A stretch of DNA of 64,000 nucleotides from Taishania sp. (GTDB taxonomy: Bacteria; Bacteroidota; Bacteroidia; Flavobacteriales_D; Crocinitomicaceae): positions 186,001-250,000 of the forward strand of contig JASLGM010000027.1 of NCBI GenBank assembly GCA_030150045.1, read 5' to 3'. Below are positions 44,807 through 55,242 of the stretch, one piece after another. The position numbers and the translations under genes were made by a program. Positions within the stretch are counted from its first letter, which is position 1, and each line of letters starts with the position of its first letter. The notes under the pieces are model-generated. The model had not been told where the DNA came from. It searched no databases and was given only the letters and a program-made list of their open reading frames with translations.

Positions 44807-47800
44807 TTATCTTTCAAATAAATTGTAGAAAACCTGTCTTTGTCCACTTTGCCCAAGTTGATACAAGAAGTTTTTGGTTTTTCTCTTATCATCTTTCATT
44901 CCTGTAATAGCACTTACAAATTCACTATCCGAAGATAATATATCTAAGTATGCGTCTTTTTTATTCATGGAATAATTGAAGAAATAGTCTTTCCCTCCTG
45001 GTATATCAATTAGTAAGGCAAACCAATCACCACCAGAAACAGAATATTTCTGTTGGAAAAAGGACTTAAAAGTAACGTATTTCATCACAGGTTTATCAAA
45101 CATAGAAACGAGAATTGCACTTTCGGTTGTGGATACTAGTCCTTTAAAGTTATTCTGCGTTGAATTGTAAGCTTTTAGATGAATTCCAGAAAGTACAATT
45201 GCAGCATCAGAACCTAGTGGTGAACGCTTGACTTCATTTTTCGCAGTATATTCTTCAATAGTTTTATTGGCTGTTTCAACATTCGTCCATTGTAACATTG
45301 CCATTTTCATGGTGTTCATCAAATTAAACTCCATAGGTTTTAAGTCTGCAGCATTAATCTTTTCCGCTAGGTCTTTCATCATTCCTTTATCCATAGGAAA
45401 ATTGAAACGCGCTGTTAAATTAAATCTTGTCTCATTGCTTCTTTGATCATAATTCACGGTACCTACAGTTTCAACCTTTAAGTCCCCATGATCCATTCCT
45501 AACTGAATTACTCCTTCTCCATAAACATTACATGTCTCTGTATTTAAAGTTAATAAATTCCCACCCAAAGCTCGGTTAACTATCTTTTCTTTAGAAGCGA
45601 TAACAAATTCTTTTTTCACCTCATCAAAAGTTAAATAACCATTTGCTGTACTAACAATAGGATCTGCAGGACTCAATAATTTCGACAAGAACGTTGGGTA
45701 TAATTGAATACTATCTACAACTGGAGAGTCGTGCCAAACTACACCCGCAGAAATAGCTTCACCATCCAAATTTTTCATCGTTTGACTAACTGGAATTTGA
45801 ACATTTTTAGGATCTACAGCACTTGCAAACGCTAACCAGTTACGATCTAAATTTGTACAATTATGTTGAATTCGAGTAGCGCCATCAAAAAAGATTTCAG
45901 GTGAAGAAGCTACTACTTTTATCTTACCATAATAATCAAACTTATCATTTAGTTTAAAGCTTCTATCCTTCTCAATAACACCTTCTGCACGTGTAACAAA
46001 ATCAGATCCAGGCTTAATATCTTGCATCACAATATGCGTTTGTAAGCTATCTTTATCAAAATAAATATACTCTCCTGAAGCAGCGTATGCTTTACGAGAA
46101 GTAATACTCACATTTGCTTTCTTAAACTTATGATGTTTAGTAATATTATTAGCTAAGATTTCTGCATTTACAAACGGATCTAACACCGCTTTTTTACGAA
46201 TAACGACTTTTAAACTGTCTGGGAAAACCCTTGAATCTGCAACATCTATATATGGCACTTCATTACAAACTATTGTCTTTTCTTTCAATTTAAACAATGC
46301 TAAAGGTGCATTGAATTGTAATGAATCTTGTTGTGGATGTGTGCTGAAAAAGTTTGATTTAACATCTCCAACTTTAGTTTTATTTTCTTTTTTCAATTCA
46401 ATTTGTTCCTTATCCATCCACCAAACAAACTGATCTGATTTACATAAATATTGATTGATTGGGAATCTTACTTCTGAAGTACCCTGATTCGATCTAAACT
46501 CTCCTTTACGGTCTTTGAAACTTACCTTCGTCGTCACATTTTTTGTGTCAAAAGCCAATTCATTCTCCCCTTCTTCGCGATAATTATTTGCTATATTAAA
46601 GTTTGCTGTATCAGCAAAAATATCTTTATGTTTATAGACAAACTGATTGGATACAACTTTCGCTGTATTAAACGCCATCACCCCTCTTCCAGTCATTCCT
46701 TTAGGAGTAACTTCTGAATAACCTTTCAAAGTAGCTTCACCAGCAAAGAAATTTAAATCAGAAACCTTTGTTGAATAAACTTTCAACTTTTGCGCTTTAG
46801 GCACATAAACCATGTAAGCGTCTTCAGAAGTTACTTGTGGGAATTCAACTCCTGTTGCAACAGCTAAATTGGTAAATTTAACTGTTCCCAATGTAGAGTC
46901 TGGTAAGAAAGTCAATAAATCTTTAGAAATGGAAGTTGAATGTTGAAAGTTTATAGTACCTGCACCTTGTAGTCCGTTATTGGATAACATAATTTTATTC
47001 GCATATTTGGCAGTAGTATAAAAATCGATCCCAGATGCAGGGGCTGTAGTTGAAAAACCGAAAGAATAATCTGGCATGATTCTTAAATCTTCAGATAGAT
47101 CTGGGAAAATACCAGCCGAAACTAATTTCCCTTTTAATCGGAAAGCGACATCATTAAAATTATCTAAGCTATCCAACGTAAACGGTTCTAAACTATAATA
47201 AAATCGTGTTGAGTCATAAGCCCCTTTGAACAACTCTGGATAATTATAAAAAACCTTGGTCTTATTCTTCACTTCTAAGATGGGATATGCAGCAGATTCT
47301 TTTTGTTGTAACAATCCAGATCTATTCGTAGGTAAATCTACTTTTAATTCTCCTAGCAATCCTGTAAATGAACTGGTTGTAGGTATTCCATATTTACCAT
47401 GTTCTGCTTTTCTTGGTTGAGCTCGAATAATACTCTTTTCAGTTTCTTTTAATTGAATCGTGTTTTGTGCATAATCGTACCTACCGTTTGTAACATTGAT
47501 TTCCATTTTCCCTGCATTCACCCATCCATTGAATTGGAAATCTCTATTTTTGTAAACAACTACCTTACCATCAGAAGGGAAAACTACCACTTTTTGATGA
47601 TCAGAAATTGGAACTTGGTCCACTTCAAATAAGCTTAAAGATAAATTTATCAAATCATAAACCCCGAAGTTTTCAAGAGTACGTCTTCTTGTGTTAATAA
47701 CTTTAGATTCATCCAACATTTGTTGTAAAGCAGGATTCTGCTTCAACTCTTCTGCTGTTAAATTTCTAAATTCCTTTGGCTTAAAATCCGTTACGAAAGT

Positions 47801-49405
47801 AATGTTGTCATAGTCCTTTTTTCCTGCCTTTGAACGCACGAAATTAGACACCTTCGGTGTAATAAACACCATTTGTTTGTCTGTGTCATAATTAATAAAT
47901 CCTAAATTTGCTAATTCTAGCATTAATGGTTTTACTTGAGACAGCGTTCCTCCTAATGCCGTAGCACATTTCCCTTCTGTTATATAAAACTCATCATAAT
48001 TATAAGTGAATTTATCTAATGCTACTAAAGGATTTGTTGTGGATAAACCACTAACTTGTTCAAAAACCTTCCCATCAAAATAATCAAAAGATTCCAAACG
48101 TGCCAGACGTTGCTCCTGTCCAGTTCCTTTTTCATAAGTCAACATTAGTTTTTGTTCTTTTTCATTAAAAACTAATTTCTGAACATAAAACTCTAGTTTT
48201 AGATACGAGTCTCTAAAAGGAGACTGTCCTGTACCGGAATTTGTCCTGCTAAACTCCACCCTTCCTTCTTTATAGAAATAGTCAAAGTTCAATCCAGGAT
48301 GTACAATCGAATCTCCAGAGTGAAGTAAAATACTTGTTTTTGCTCCAATCGCATAAATTCGATCTTCATTAATAAATATTTCTTGAGACTTTGCTAGAAC
48401 AGTAGGTTTACCAGCTACCATTAGCGTTATTTGAGCTAATCCTTGCGCATTCCCTGTCCCATTAAACTGAGCACCTTTTAGAGCAAATCCACCTTTATAG
48501 TCAAGATTGGGTTTTAAATTTGGAATGACATGATTGGTATTGTAGGAAACAAATTGTGGATATTGTCTATCATCTTTACGAATGATTTTAAACGCTCTTT
48601 CTGCTAATCTACCCGGAATCTTCTCTTTAAAATATGGTGTTGTTAATAAGACAGAATCCGCTCTAAATTCACTTGTTTTAAATGAAATTGAATAGCGACT
48701 TAATTCAGCAAATGTTTCACTTTTCGACAGACCAACCTTTGTCCAATCTATAGTTCCTTTACTACCCTCCCATTTTTGCAAAGTAGGATCGTAAATACCC
48801 GAAGTTTGATAAACTACAATACTATCTATTGCAGGTTTATTAACCTGGTTGCTACCTGATTCAATTGCTTTACATACCAATGTACCATTTTGAAATTGAA
48901 TCATTGGTTTATCTTCATACTTAAACAAGAAATCACCTCCTAAATAATACCATTCAAAGTTGGACTTACCAACAAGCATACTGTTTTCAAAAAAGGTAGC
49001 TGACGCTTCTGCAAACTCGGAAAAGCGTTTAGGGTTTTTAGAAGCTAATAATTTATCAATAGTTGTTTGAAAACCAATAATATTTTGTTCCGATTGTTTG
49101 TTTTTGCTAAGTGAATAAACCGAATAAATGTAGTTATACACATCTGGATAAGCACTTAGTTTTTTTTCTATTAAACGATTGGCAACAACAACTGTTTCAT
49201 TCAATATCTTATCATTAAACATAGAAGCATTAGACAAGAAAGGAACGATTTCGTTTTTCATGACCTTTGCTTGATCTGCACTTAAAGATGCTTGAGTTGC
49301 AGCTTGAAATTCACGTGCAAACTTAACTCTTTCAGGAGAAAACACTTGAGCGTTAACTCCCAAAAAAAGACTTAAAAATGTAAGAATTGTTCCAATCGTT
49401 TTCAT
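44807..49405 (-). CDS. Large secreted protein of unknown function (1532 residues)
   Basis: The protein starts with a clear signal peptide (MKTIGTILTFLSLFLG, cleavage near VNAQ). The N-terminal 130 residues are helical; the rest looks dominated by long beta-strand repeats, with many short phrases of the kind 'KxxxYSTKVSDLNFFAGEATLKG'. This is compatible with a beta-helix or a lipid-transport/LPS-assembly-like scaffold, but no domain is recognised with confidence. It lies 5 bases after prmA and 2 before plsY, so it is tied to an operon of housekeeping and lipid genes. Confidence 0.78.
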   Translation of the reverse strand: MKTIGTILTFLSLFLGVNAQVFSPERVKFAREFQAATQASLSADQAKVMKNEIVPFLSNASMFNDKILNETVVVANRLIEKKLSAYPDVYNYIYSVYSLSKNKQSEQNIIGFQTTIDKLLASKNPKRFSEFAEASATFFENSMLVGKSNFEWYYLGGDFLFKYEDKPMIQFQNGTLVCKAIESGSNQVNKPAIDSIVVYQTSGIYDPTLQKWEGSKGTIDWTKVGLSKSETFAELSRYSISFKTSEFRADSVLLTTPYFKEKIPGRLAERAFKIIRKDDRQYPQFVSYNTNHVIPNLKPNLDYKGGFALKGAQFNGTGNAQGLAQITLMVAGKPTVLAKSQEIFINEDRIYAIGAKTSILLHSGDSIVHPGLNFDYFYKEGRVEFSRTNSGTGQSPFRDSYLKLEFYVQKLVFNEKEQKLMLTYEKGTGQEQRLARLESFDYFDGKVFEQVSGLSTTNPLVALDKFTYNYDEFYITEGKCATALGGTLSQVKPLMLELANLGFINYDTDKQMVFITPKVSNFVRSKAGKKDYDNITFVTDFKPKEFRNLTAEELKQNPALQQMLDESKVINTRRRTLENFGVYDLINLSLSLFEVDQVPISDHQKVVVFPSDGKVVVYKNRDFQFNGWVNAGKMEINVTNGRYDYAQNTIQLKETEKSIIRAQPRKAEHGKYGIPTTSSFTGLLGELKVDLPTNRSGLLQQKESAAYPILEVKNKTKVFYNYPELFKGAYDSTRFYYSLEPFTLDSLDNFNDVAFRLKGKLVSAGIFPDLSEDLRIMPDYSFGFSTTAPASGIDFYTTAKYANKIMLSNNGLQGAGTINFQHSTSISKDLLTFLPDSTLGTVKFTNLAVATGVEFPQVTSEDAYMVYVPKAQKLKVYSTKVSDLNFFAGEATLKGYSEVTPKGMTGRGVMAFNTAKVVSNQFVYKHKDIFADTANFNIANNYREEGENELAFDTKNVTTKVSFKDRKGEFRSNQGTSEVRFPINQYLCKSDQFVWWMDKEQIELKKENKTKVGDVKSNFFSTHPQQDSLQFNAPLALFKLKEKTIVCNEVPYIDVADSRVFPDSLKVVIRKKAVLDPFVNAEILANNITKHHKFKKANVSITSRKAYAASGEYIYFDKDSLQTHIVMQDIKPGSDFVTRAEGVIEKDRSFKLNDKFDYYGKIKVVASSPEIFFDGATRIQHNCTNLDRNWLAFASAVDPKNVQIPVSQTMKNLDGEAISAGVVWHDSPVVDSIQLYPTFLSKLLSPADPIVSTANGYLTFDEVKKEFVIASKEKIVNRALGGNLLTLNTETCNVYGEGVIQLGMDHGDLKVETVGTVNYDQRSNETRFNLTARFNFPMDKGMMKDLAEKINAADLKPMEFNLMNTMKMAMLQWTNVETANKTIEEYTAKNEVKRSPLGSDAAIVLSGIHLKAYNSTQNNFKGLVSTTESAILVSMFDKPVMKYVTFKSFFQQKYSVSGGDWFALLIDIPGGKDYFFNYSMNKKDAYLDILSSDSEFVSAITGMKDDKRKTKNFLYQLGQSGQRQVFYNLFER

Positions 49406-49410
49406 CTGTT

Positions 49411-50250
49411 CTATGCTTTAGTTAGTTTAATTGCACACCAATTATCTTTTTGGTAAACATGTACTTTTTCTAGTCCATATTTTTTGGAGAAATTGACTAA
49501 ATCCGCCACATCAGAATCGAAGAATCCACTTAACATTAATACACCATTTGTTTGCAACATCTCCGCATATGAAGGGATATGTGCAACGAGTACATTACGA
49601 TTGATGTTGGCAAGAATTAAATCAAATGAGCGTCCAGCTAAAAGGTCTATATCTCCACATAACGTAGAAATACGTGAACAATTGTTTCGTTCAGCATTTT
49701 CTATTGTATTTTCAACAGACCAATCTTCAATATCAACAGCTACAACCTCTTTAGCTCCGAGATTTTCAGCAATAATAGCCAAGACACCTGTACCTGTTCC
49801 CATATCAAGAACCCTTTCAGACATGCTTCCCATTTCGAACAAAGCTTTTGACATCATCCAAGTTGTTTGGTGATGTCCTGTACCAAAAGACATTTTAGGT
49901 TGAATCTCAACAATCATACCTTTAGCAAGTGATTTATCATGGAAAGGAGCTAAAATACTTACAAGTTCTTCTACGTAAACAGGCTCAAAATCAGCTTCCC
50001 AAACCGCATTCCAGTTTTGGGCTTCAATGATTAATTTTTCAAAAGAGATAGTTACATCATCTCGTTTTTCAGAAAGCATTGTCTCTTTTAAGACTACATC
50101 CATGTCCACTTGACTTACAGGCCCATACGCTTGTACTCCTTCTTCGTTTTCAACGAAGCTATCGAAACCTACCTCTGCCAACTGAGCAATAATAATTTCT
50201 GTAAAAGGTTGTACAGGCGACAGTTTTATACTTAATTCTATATAATCCAT
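49411..50250 (-). CDS. prmA: Ribosomal protein L11 methyltransferase PrmA
   Basis: The 279-residue protein has an N-terminal substrate-recognition domain and a class I SAM-binding domain with VLDMGTGTGVLAIIAENLGA and the catalytic-loop LILANINRNVL (the NPPY-type position). FGTGHHQTT is the PrmA-specific motif. It trimethylates ribosomal protein L11. Its ATG overlaps the tpiA stop (TAATG). Confidence 0.93.
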   Translation of the reverse strand: MDYIELSIKLSPVQPFTEIIIAQLAEVGFDSFVENEEGVQAYGPVSQVDMDVVLKETMLSEKRDDVTISFEKLIIEAQNWNAVWEADFEPVYVEELVSILAPFHDKSLAKGMIVEIQPKMSFGTGHHQTTWMMSKALFEMGSMSERVLDMGTGTGVLAIIAENLGAKEVVAVDIEDWSVENTIENAERNNCSRISTLCGDIDLLAGRSFDLILANINRNVLVAHIPSYAEMLQTNGVLMLSGFFDSDVADLVNFSKKYGLEKVHVYQKDNWCAIKLTKA

Positions 50251-50996
50251 TATCTTGCTGATATGATTTTTTTAAATGTATCTTCTTTCAAAGCTGCCCC
50301 TCCAATTAAGCCTCCATCCACATTCGGACAAGCAAAAAGCTCTGAAGCATTTTTGTCATTGCAACTACCTCCATATAAAATAGGTGTTTGATTTGCGAAT
50401 TCTTCACCGAATTTTTTCGTCAGCCAAGATCGAATATTTGCGTGCATTTCTTCCGCCTCCTCACTTGTTGCTGTCAATCCAGTTCCAATAGCCCAAATTG
50501 GCTCATAAGCCAAAACTAAATCTTTTAACTCTTCAACAGAAAACTCACCAATGGAAGCTTCTAGTTGATTAAGAATAAACTCATTTTGCTTACTTGTCTC
50601 TCTTATTGCTAACTCCTCCCCGCAACAAAACACTGGAATAAGCCCATTTGAAATAACAGCTCTTAACTTTTCTTTCAATAGTTCATTTGTTTCATTGAAA
50701 ATTGTTCTTCTTTCGCTATGTCCAATAAGCACATGTGTTGCCCCAATGCTCTTTACCATTGCTGCTGAAATTTCTCCCGTAAAAGCTCCGTCCTGTTTTG
50801 AAAAACAATTTTGAGCGCCTATAGTTATTTGCGCCTCACTACTATTCTTTACAAATTCTCCTATATATAAAACTGGTGGGAAAATTACAATTTCTACCCC
50901 ATCTGCTTGGATATCTAGCAAAGAATGGAATAAAGCTTGCGCCTCATTCCATTCTAAATTCATCTTCCAGTTTCCTGCAACGATCTTTTTTCTCAT
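50250..50996 (-). CDS. tpiA: Triosephosphate isomerase
   Basis: The 248-residue TIM barrel has GNWKMN at the N-terminus (catalytic Lys), HVLIGHSERR (catalytic His), AYEPIWAIGTG (catalytic Glu) and YGGS (phosphate loop). It interconverts dihydroxyacetone phosphate and glyceraldehyde 3-phosphate. I start at ATG 50996, which overlaps the stop of the upstream gene by 4 bases (ATGA); a longer frame to 51029 lacks support. It shares an operon with prmA and the BT_3928-like gene. Confidence 0.97.
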   Translation of the reverse strand: MRKKIVAGNWKMNLEWNEAQALFHSLLDIQADGVEIVIFPPVLYIGEFVKNSSEAQITIGAQNCFSKQDGAFTGEISAAMVKSIGATHVLIGHSERRTIFNETNELLKEKLRAVISNGLIPVFCCGEELAIRETSKQNEFILNQLEASIGEFSVEELKDLVLAYEPIWAIGTGLTATSEEAEEMHANIRSWLTKKFGEEFANQTPILYGGSCNDKNASELFACPNVDGGLIGGAALKEDTFKKIISAR

Positions 50997-52894
50997 TCCT
51001 CTATTTTCAATACATTTTTGATTAACCAATCTACAGTTGGAGTAGATCGATGTGCAAACTTCTCTTTAACAATTCCTTTTTGAATAATCATCATAGATGG
51101 ATTGCTTCTTGCAATCGCTTTTAATTCAATTTCATCATTATTAAACACTGGAATATCAAAATTATACTTCTTCCTAAAGTAATTTATTTTGTCCCTTGAA
51201 GTAGATGTGACAAGAACCATTGGAATATTCTGTTGTTTAGCATAATCAAAAATCTTCTTATACTTTTCAATACTTTCCCAATTTGCTGTCATAATATTTC
51301 TTGATGTTATCATAATGATTTGCTCTACTTCAACTGAATAATCACGCAAACTAAATTCTAAAACATCCTCGTCTATTTGATAGACAGTATCTAAAACAGT
51401 GTAATATTCTGGTGTATATTCTTCTAAAGTAAACTCATCCATCGGAACATTATAAATATCATTTGAGCTTTTGTTTTTTACTCTAACAACCTCAACTTCT
51501 TTATCTTTTAAGAAAGCAGAAATAACTTCCATTTTACGTTCCGCTTCATTTAATTCAGTCATCAAAATAAATGGATTGAATTGCTCCGTAATAGATGGTA
51601 ATTTTGTTGCCTTTATCGTCACTTGAACTCCATCCTTATATTCCCAATCTGCATCTTCCCAGATTTTAGAATCCATAAATTCTTTTGATGAAGCATCAAA
51701 CAATTTCTCTTCGCCCGTTTTTTTATTCACATAACGTAGCATATTTTGATATACACCATCTTCCCCATTGTTCATATTTGCTTTCAAATCCGCACCAACA
51801 GCATAAGGTCTATAATCTTTCATTGGTTCATACCTTAGAACGAAAAACGTAAAGAACCAAGAAATGAAACTCACAAACAAAGTAACACCTAAATAATTAC
51901 CAAACACTTTTCCGCCAGCTCTCAGAACCCAAAGAGATCCAAGACAACCTATTAACCCAAAAAGAAGTGGGAAATACCAAGAGAAAATAGCTGAGAATAA
52001 TAAAACAACAACCATAGATGTTACAATATAAACGGCGTTTTCTTTACGTGAATTAGGTTGGATTATTCCAGCCGTACACATAATCCAAATGGAAAGGTAC
52101 AATACAATAATGTCCTTCCATAAAGTTTCTTTAGGTGTCAAAGATCTACCTACAGAGCCTTTCATTGCATCACCAAAACAACCACAATCATCTACACATT
52201 GTGGTGACCTCATTTCATCAATAGTAACTGTTGTATTGGTCTTAGATATAATTTTGATATTCTTGTTATCCTTTGCTTGTGCCATTTTAGCAAGTGCCAC
52301 TTGGTCTGTCAAAGCATAAGTATCTCTGTCTCTAAATTTAACATCTCCATCACAAGTCGCTGTGTGAGCAGTTAAAAATGTAAAGAAAGCCATCATCAGC
52401 ACTGTTACGATAGAAACAATACGCATTCTACCACCGATAATGAGTAAAACACCAAGAACTATTTCAATGATACAAATAACAACCGAAAAAAACAGTGCAT
52501 AATCAATCAAATATTCTAACGTAAAAGTTGGTGCATTAAACCACTCTTTAATACGATAAGCCAAAGCCCCATCTTCAAAATATTCTTCTAATTTATAAGC
52601 AAATCCATAAGGATCATTCGCTTTCACTAATCCGGAAACAATAAACAATCCACCAAGTAAAACTCGAGATATATTAGCATACAATAACCTCCCTTGAAAA
52701 ACAATTATTAAGAAAATACTGACAGCCATTAATGCATATCCGCCTAATTTTAGAAAAAGTCCTTTTTCAGCAAAAGCCTCATGATAACCTGCTGTGATAA
52801 GTCCTAATCCTAATAAATTTAGAAGAACGAATAAAATATTAAACAGAAGAGATTTTCCTCCAATTGTAATATTCGTTTTTGAATTTCTTGCCAT
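50993..52894 (-). CDS. BT_3928-family membrane protein (DoxX/MauE-like plus thioredoxin-like tail)
   Basis: This 633-residue protein has about eight membrane helices in the first 350 residues. DoxX/MauE-like helices precede the cysteine motif CVDDCGCFGD near 235-245, conserved in the family and likely redox-active. The last 150 residues look like a thioredoxin fold without a CxxC (NIPMVLVTSTSRDKINYFRKKYNFDIPVFN). The family is confined to Bacteroidota and lacks a proven role; a link to periplasmic redox is inferred. It follows the DUF1599 gene by 11 bases and overlaps tpiA. Confidence 0.85.
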   Translation of the reverse strand: MARNSKTNITIGGKSLLFNILFVLLNLLGLGLITAGYHEAFAEKGLFLKLGGYALMAVSIFLIIVFQGRLLYANISRVLLGGLFIVSGLVKANDPYGFAYKLEEYFEDGALAYRIKEWFNAPTFTLEYLIDYALFFSVVICIIEIVLGVLLIIGGRMRIVSIVTVLMMAFFTFLTAHTATCDGDVKFRDRDTYALTDQVALAKMAQAKDNKNIKIISKTNTTVTIDEMRSPQCVDDCGCFGDAMKGSVGRSLTPKETLWKDIIVLYLSIWIMCTAGIIQPNSRKENAVYIVTSMVVVLLFSAIFSWYFPLLFGLIGCLGSLWVLRAGGKVFGNYLGVTLFVSFISWFFTFFVLRYEPMKDYRPYAVGADLKANMNNGEDGVYQNMLRYVNKKTGEEKLFDASSKEFMDSKIWEDADWEYKDGVQVTIKATKLPSITEQFNPFILMTELNEAERKMEVISAFLKDKEVEVVRVKNKSSNDIYNVPMDEFTLEEYTPEYYTVLDTVYQIDEDVLEFSLRDYSVEVEQIIMITSRNIMTANWESIEKYKKIFDYAKQQNIPMVLVTSTSRDKINYFRKKYNFDIPVFNNDEIELKAIARSNPSMMIIQKGIVKEKFAHRSTPTVDWLIKNVLKIEE

Positions 52895-52905
52895 TTCTAG
52901 TAAAG

Positions 52906-53451
52906 TTAGTTTTCGTTTATGTTCAAATGTATCAAAGCGAAGACAGCATAATTTAACATATCAAAATAATTTGCATCTATGCCTTCAGAAATAAGAGTAG
53001 CACCATTATTATTTTCAATTTGTTTGACACGTAAGATCTTCATCAAAATCAAATCAGTCAAAGAACTTACACGCATGTCTCTCCACGCTTCTCCATAATC
53101 ATGATTCTTTTTCATCATTAGGTCATAAGCCTCTTTCACATATTTATCATATAAATCTGTCGCTAGTTCAGGAACCAATTCAAGTTCTGAAAGCTCTATC
53201 TCTCTGACCTGAACAATAGCCATTACACAATAATTTATTATTGCAACAAACTCATCCTCTACACATTCACCAACTCGGTTCTCACCAGTTTCCTGAATTG
53301 TACGAATACGTTGTGCCTTTATAAAAATTTGATCTGTTAAAGAACTTGGGCGTAAAATTCGCCAAGCAGTACCATAATCGACTGTTTTTTTAATGAAAAT
53401 CTGTCTTGAAATATCGATTACTTTAGTAAATTGCTCTCCTGTTTGACTCAT
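52906..53451 (-). CDS. DUF1599 protein (nucleotide-modification-associated domain)
   Basis: The 181-residue protein contains two similar halves, each with a DYG(T/E)AWR motif (VDYGTAWRILRPSSLTDQI and HDYGEAWRDMRVSSLTDLI), as in the family. It is cytosolic and of unknown function. I start at ATG 53451 (MSQTGEQF), which fits the family N-terminus and leaves the divergent folP start free; the longer ATG 53502 would overlap folP by 30 bases. It is the first gene of the eight-gene minus operon. Confidence 0.85.
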   Translation of the reverse strand: MSQTGEQFTKVIDISRQIFIKKTVDYGTAWRILRPSSLTDQIFIKAQRIRTIQETGENRVGECVEDEFVAIINYCVMAIVQVREIELSELELVPELATDLYDKYVKEAYDLMMKKNHDYGEAWRDMRVSSLTDLILMKILRVKQIENNNGATLISEGIDANYFDMLNYAVFALIHLNINEN

Positions 53452-53472
53452 TAGTTTAAATAAATACGCATT

Positions 53473-54321
53473 TTGAAAGTTGAAGATACTAATTTTAGCC
53501 ATAACTCAATTCAAGTTAACGGTAATTTAATCGATAAGAGTCGCCCGAAAATAATGGGCATTTTAAATATCACCCAAGATTCCTTCTACAAGAATAGTCG
53601 TTTTGAGAAAGAATCCGACCTTATTAAACAAGCTGAAATGCACCTTCTACAAGGCGCAGATATACTAGATATCGGAGCCTTCTCTACACGTCCAAACGGC
53701 CTTCAAATAGAGGAAGGGATCGAAAATGAAAAGATTTCTTGGGCGGTTAGTTTACTTGTTAAAAACTTCCCAAACGCAATAGTTTCTGTTGACACTTTCC
53801 GTGCTTCTACTGCTGAGATAGCAATAGATAGAGGCGCTTCAATCATCAACGACATAAGTGGTTTTTCTTTCGATAAAAACTTAATAAAAGTATTAGAAAA
53901 GAATAAAGAAATTGGATACATTTTAATGCATTTACGAGGGGATTTTGAAACAATGCATCAAATACAAAAGTACCCAAATGGAATCATTAAAGAGGTAAGA
54001 AAATACTTCATAGAGAAATCGTCCTATTTAAAAGAAAAAGGAATCAAAAACATAATTCTTGATCCTGGTTTTGGATTTAGCAAATCAATGGAAGATAACC
54101 ATTGCCTATTGAACAACACGAATGAATTGACAGACCTAAACCTCCCTATATTAGTAGGTATATCAAGAAAATCAATGATTTACAAAAAATTAAACATAAC
54201 TCCAGAAGAAGCCTTACCAGGGACAATTGCTTTAAATGCAATTGCTCTAAGTAAAGGAGCCTCTATCCTTCGAGTTCATGATGTTGCGGAAGCAAGACAA
54301 TTGGTAGACTTACTCTTTTGA
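53473..54321 (+). CDS. folP: Dihydropteroate synthase
   Basis: The 282-residue TIM barrel carries the DHPS motifs MGILNITQDSFY, DILDIGAFSTRPNG, IINDISGF, IILDPGFGFSKS and LVGISRKSMI. It joins p-aminobenzoate to the pterin diphosphate in folate synthesis. No ATG precedes the first motif, so a TTG at 53473 is the best start, which is consistent with homologues needing about 25 residues there. It is divergent from the DUF1599 gene. Its 3' end overlaps the convergent PLP-enzyme gene by 12 bases. Confidence 0.93.
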   Translation: MKVEDTNFSHNSIQVNGNLIDKSRPKIMGILNITQDSFYKNSRFEKESDLIKQAEMHLLQGADILDIGAFSTRPNGLQIEEGIENEKISWAVSLLVKNFPNAIVSVDTFRASTAEIAIDRGASIINDISGFSFDKNLIKVLEKNKEIGYILMHLRGDFETMHQIQKYPNGIIKEVRKYFIEKSSYLKEKGIKNIILDPGFGFSKSMEDNHCLLNNTNELTDLNLPILVGISRKSMIYKKLNITPEEALPGTIALNAIALSKGASILRVHDVAEARQLVDLLF

Positions 54322-55212
54322 ATGCTCACCTAATCCACCAGTATGGAGGAAGACTATCTTTGTATTTCGAATATCATGCACAGACATCCAATTCCAAAGT
54401 GCATGAAATGCTTTTGCTGTATAAACACGATCTAAAGGCAATTTCAACTTTTCTTTTGAAAAACGCATAAAATCCAACAATTCTGAAGTTGTTTTTGCAT
54501 ACCCCCCAAAATGGCTCTCTTCATGAACTACAATATTCTCCATCAAATCGTGAATGGTTTCTTCATCAATTGTCGCCTTGCGATATAAGCTTTCCATTTC
54601 TCTAATAGAATCAAATCCTTTAAGCACAGGAACGACATGAAGTTTTTTAGCTTCACTTAATCCTAAAAGCAATCCTGCACTCGTTGTTGCTGTTCCTTGT
54701 GCAACAAACAAATGTTCAAAATCATTGAGTTCTGTAACAATTTGTTGACAACCTATCATTCCATAATAATTTGCTCCTCCCTCAGGAATAATATACGCAT
54801 TCGGAAATTGTTGTAACAACTCTTCATAATAAGCATTCATAGCTCTTAGCGTATATTCCTCACGAGAAACAAAATGTAAATGCATTCCTAATTCATCGCA
54901 ACGTCTGAGCACACTATTAGACGACGCATTTAACTCTTCACCCCTTACAACTCCAATAGAAGGAATCCCCATACGCTTACACGCACTTGCTGTAGCTAAT
55001 AAGTGATTGGAAAACGCCCCCCCAAAAGTCAAAATAGACGTATTTTTTAAGGCTTGAAATTGTTGCATATTAAATTTCAACTTACGCCATTTATTACCAG
55101 ACACTTCTTCATCAATTAAATCATCTCTTTTAACCCAAAGCTGAATATTTCTTTCCGTTAGGAATTCATGTTTTACTTCTTCAAGGATTGATTTTTGGAA
55201 ATCGAAGATCAT
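54310..55212 (-). CDS. PLP-dependent D-cysteine desulfhydrase/ACC-deaminase-like enzyme
   Basis: The 300-residue fold-type II PLP enzyme has VKRDDLIDEEVSGNKWRKL, in which the Lys of GNKWRK is the PLP anchor, then FGGAFSNHLLA and PEGGANYYG. This matches the 1-aminocyclopropane-1-carboxylate deaminase / D-cysteine desulfhydrase family. The substrate cannot be fixed; D-cysteine or another D-amino acid is common. It is convergent with folP and has a divergent neighbour, DUF5522. Confidence 0.85.
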   Translation of the reverse strand: MIFDFQKSILEEVKHEFLTERNIQLWVKRDDLIDEEVSGNKWRKLKFNMQQFQALKNTSILTFGGAFSNHLLATASACKRMGIPSIGVVRGEELNASSNSVLRRCDELGMHLHFVSREEYTLRAMNAYYEELLQQFPNAYIIPEGGANYYGMIGCQQIVTELNDFEHLFVAQGTATTSAGLLLGLSEAKKLHVVPVLKGFDSIREMESLYRKATIDEETIHDLMENIVVHEESHFGGYAKTTSELLDFMRFSKEKLKLPLDRVYTAKAFHALWNWMSVHDIRNTKIVFLHTGGLGEHSKE

Positions 55213-55242
55213 TTTCTGAAAGTTTAGATTATTTTTGAAATT

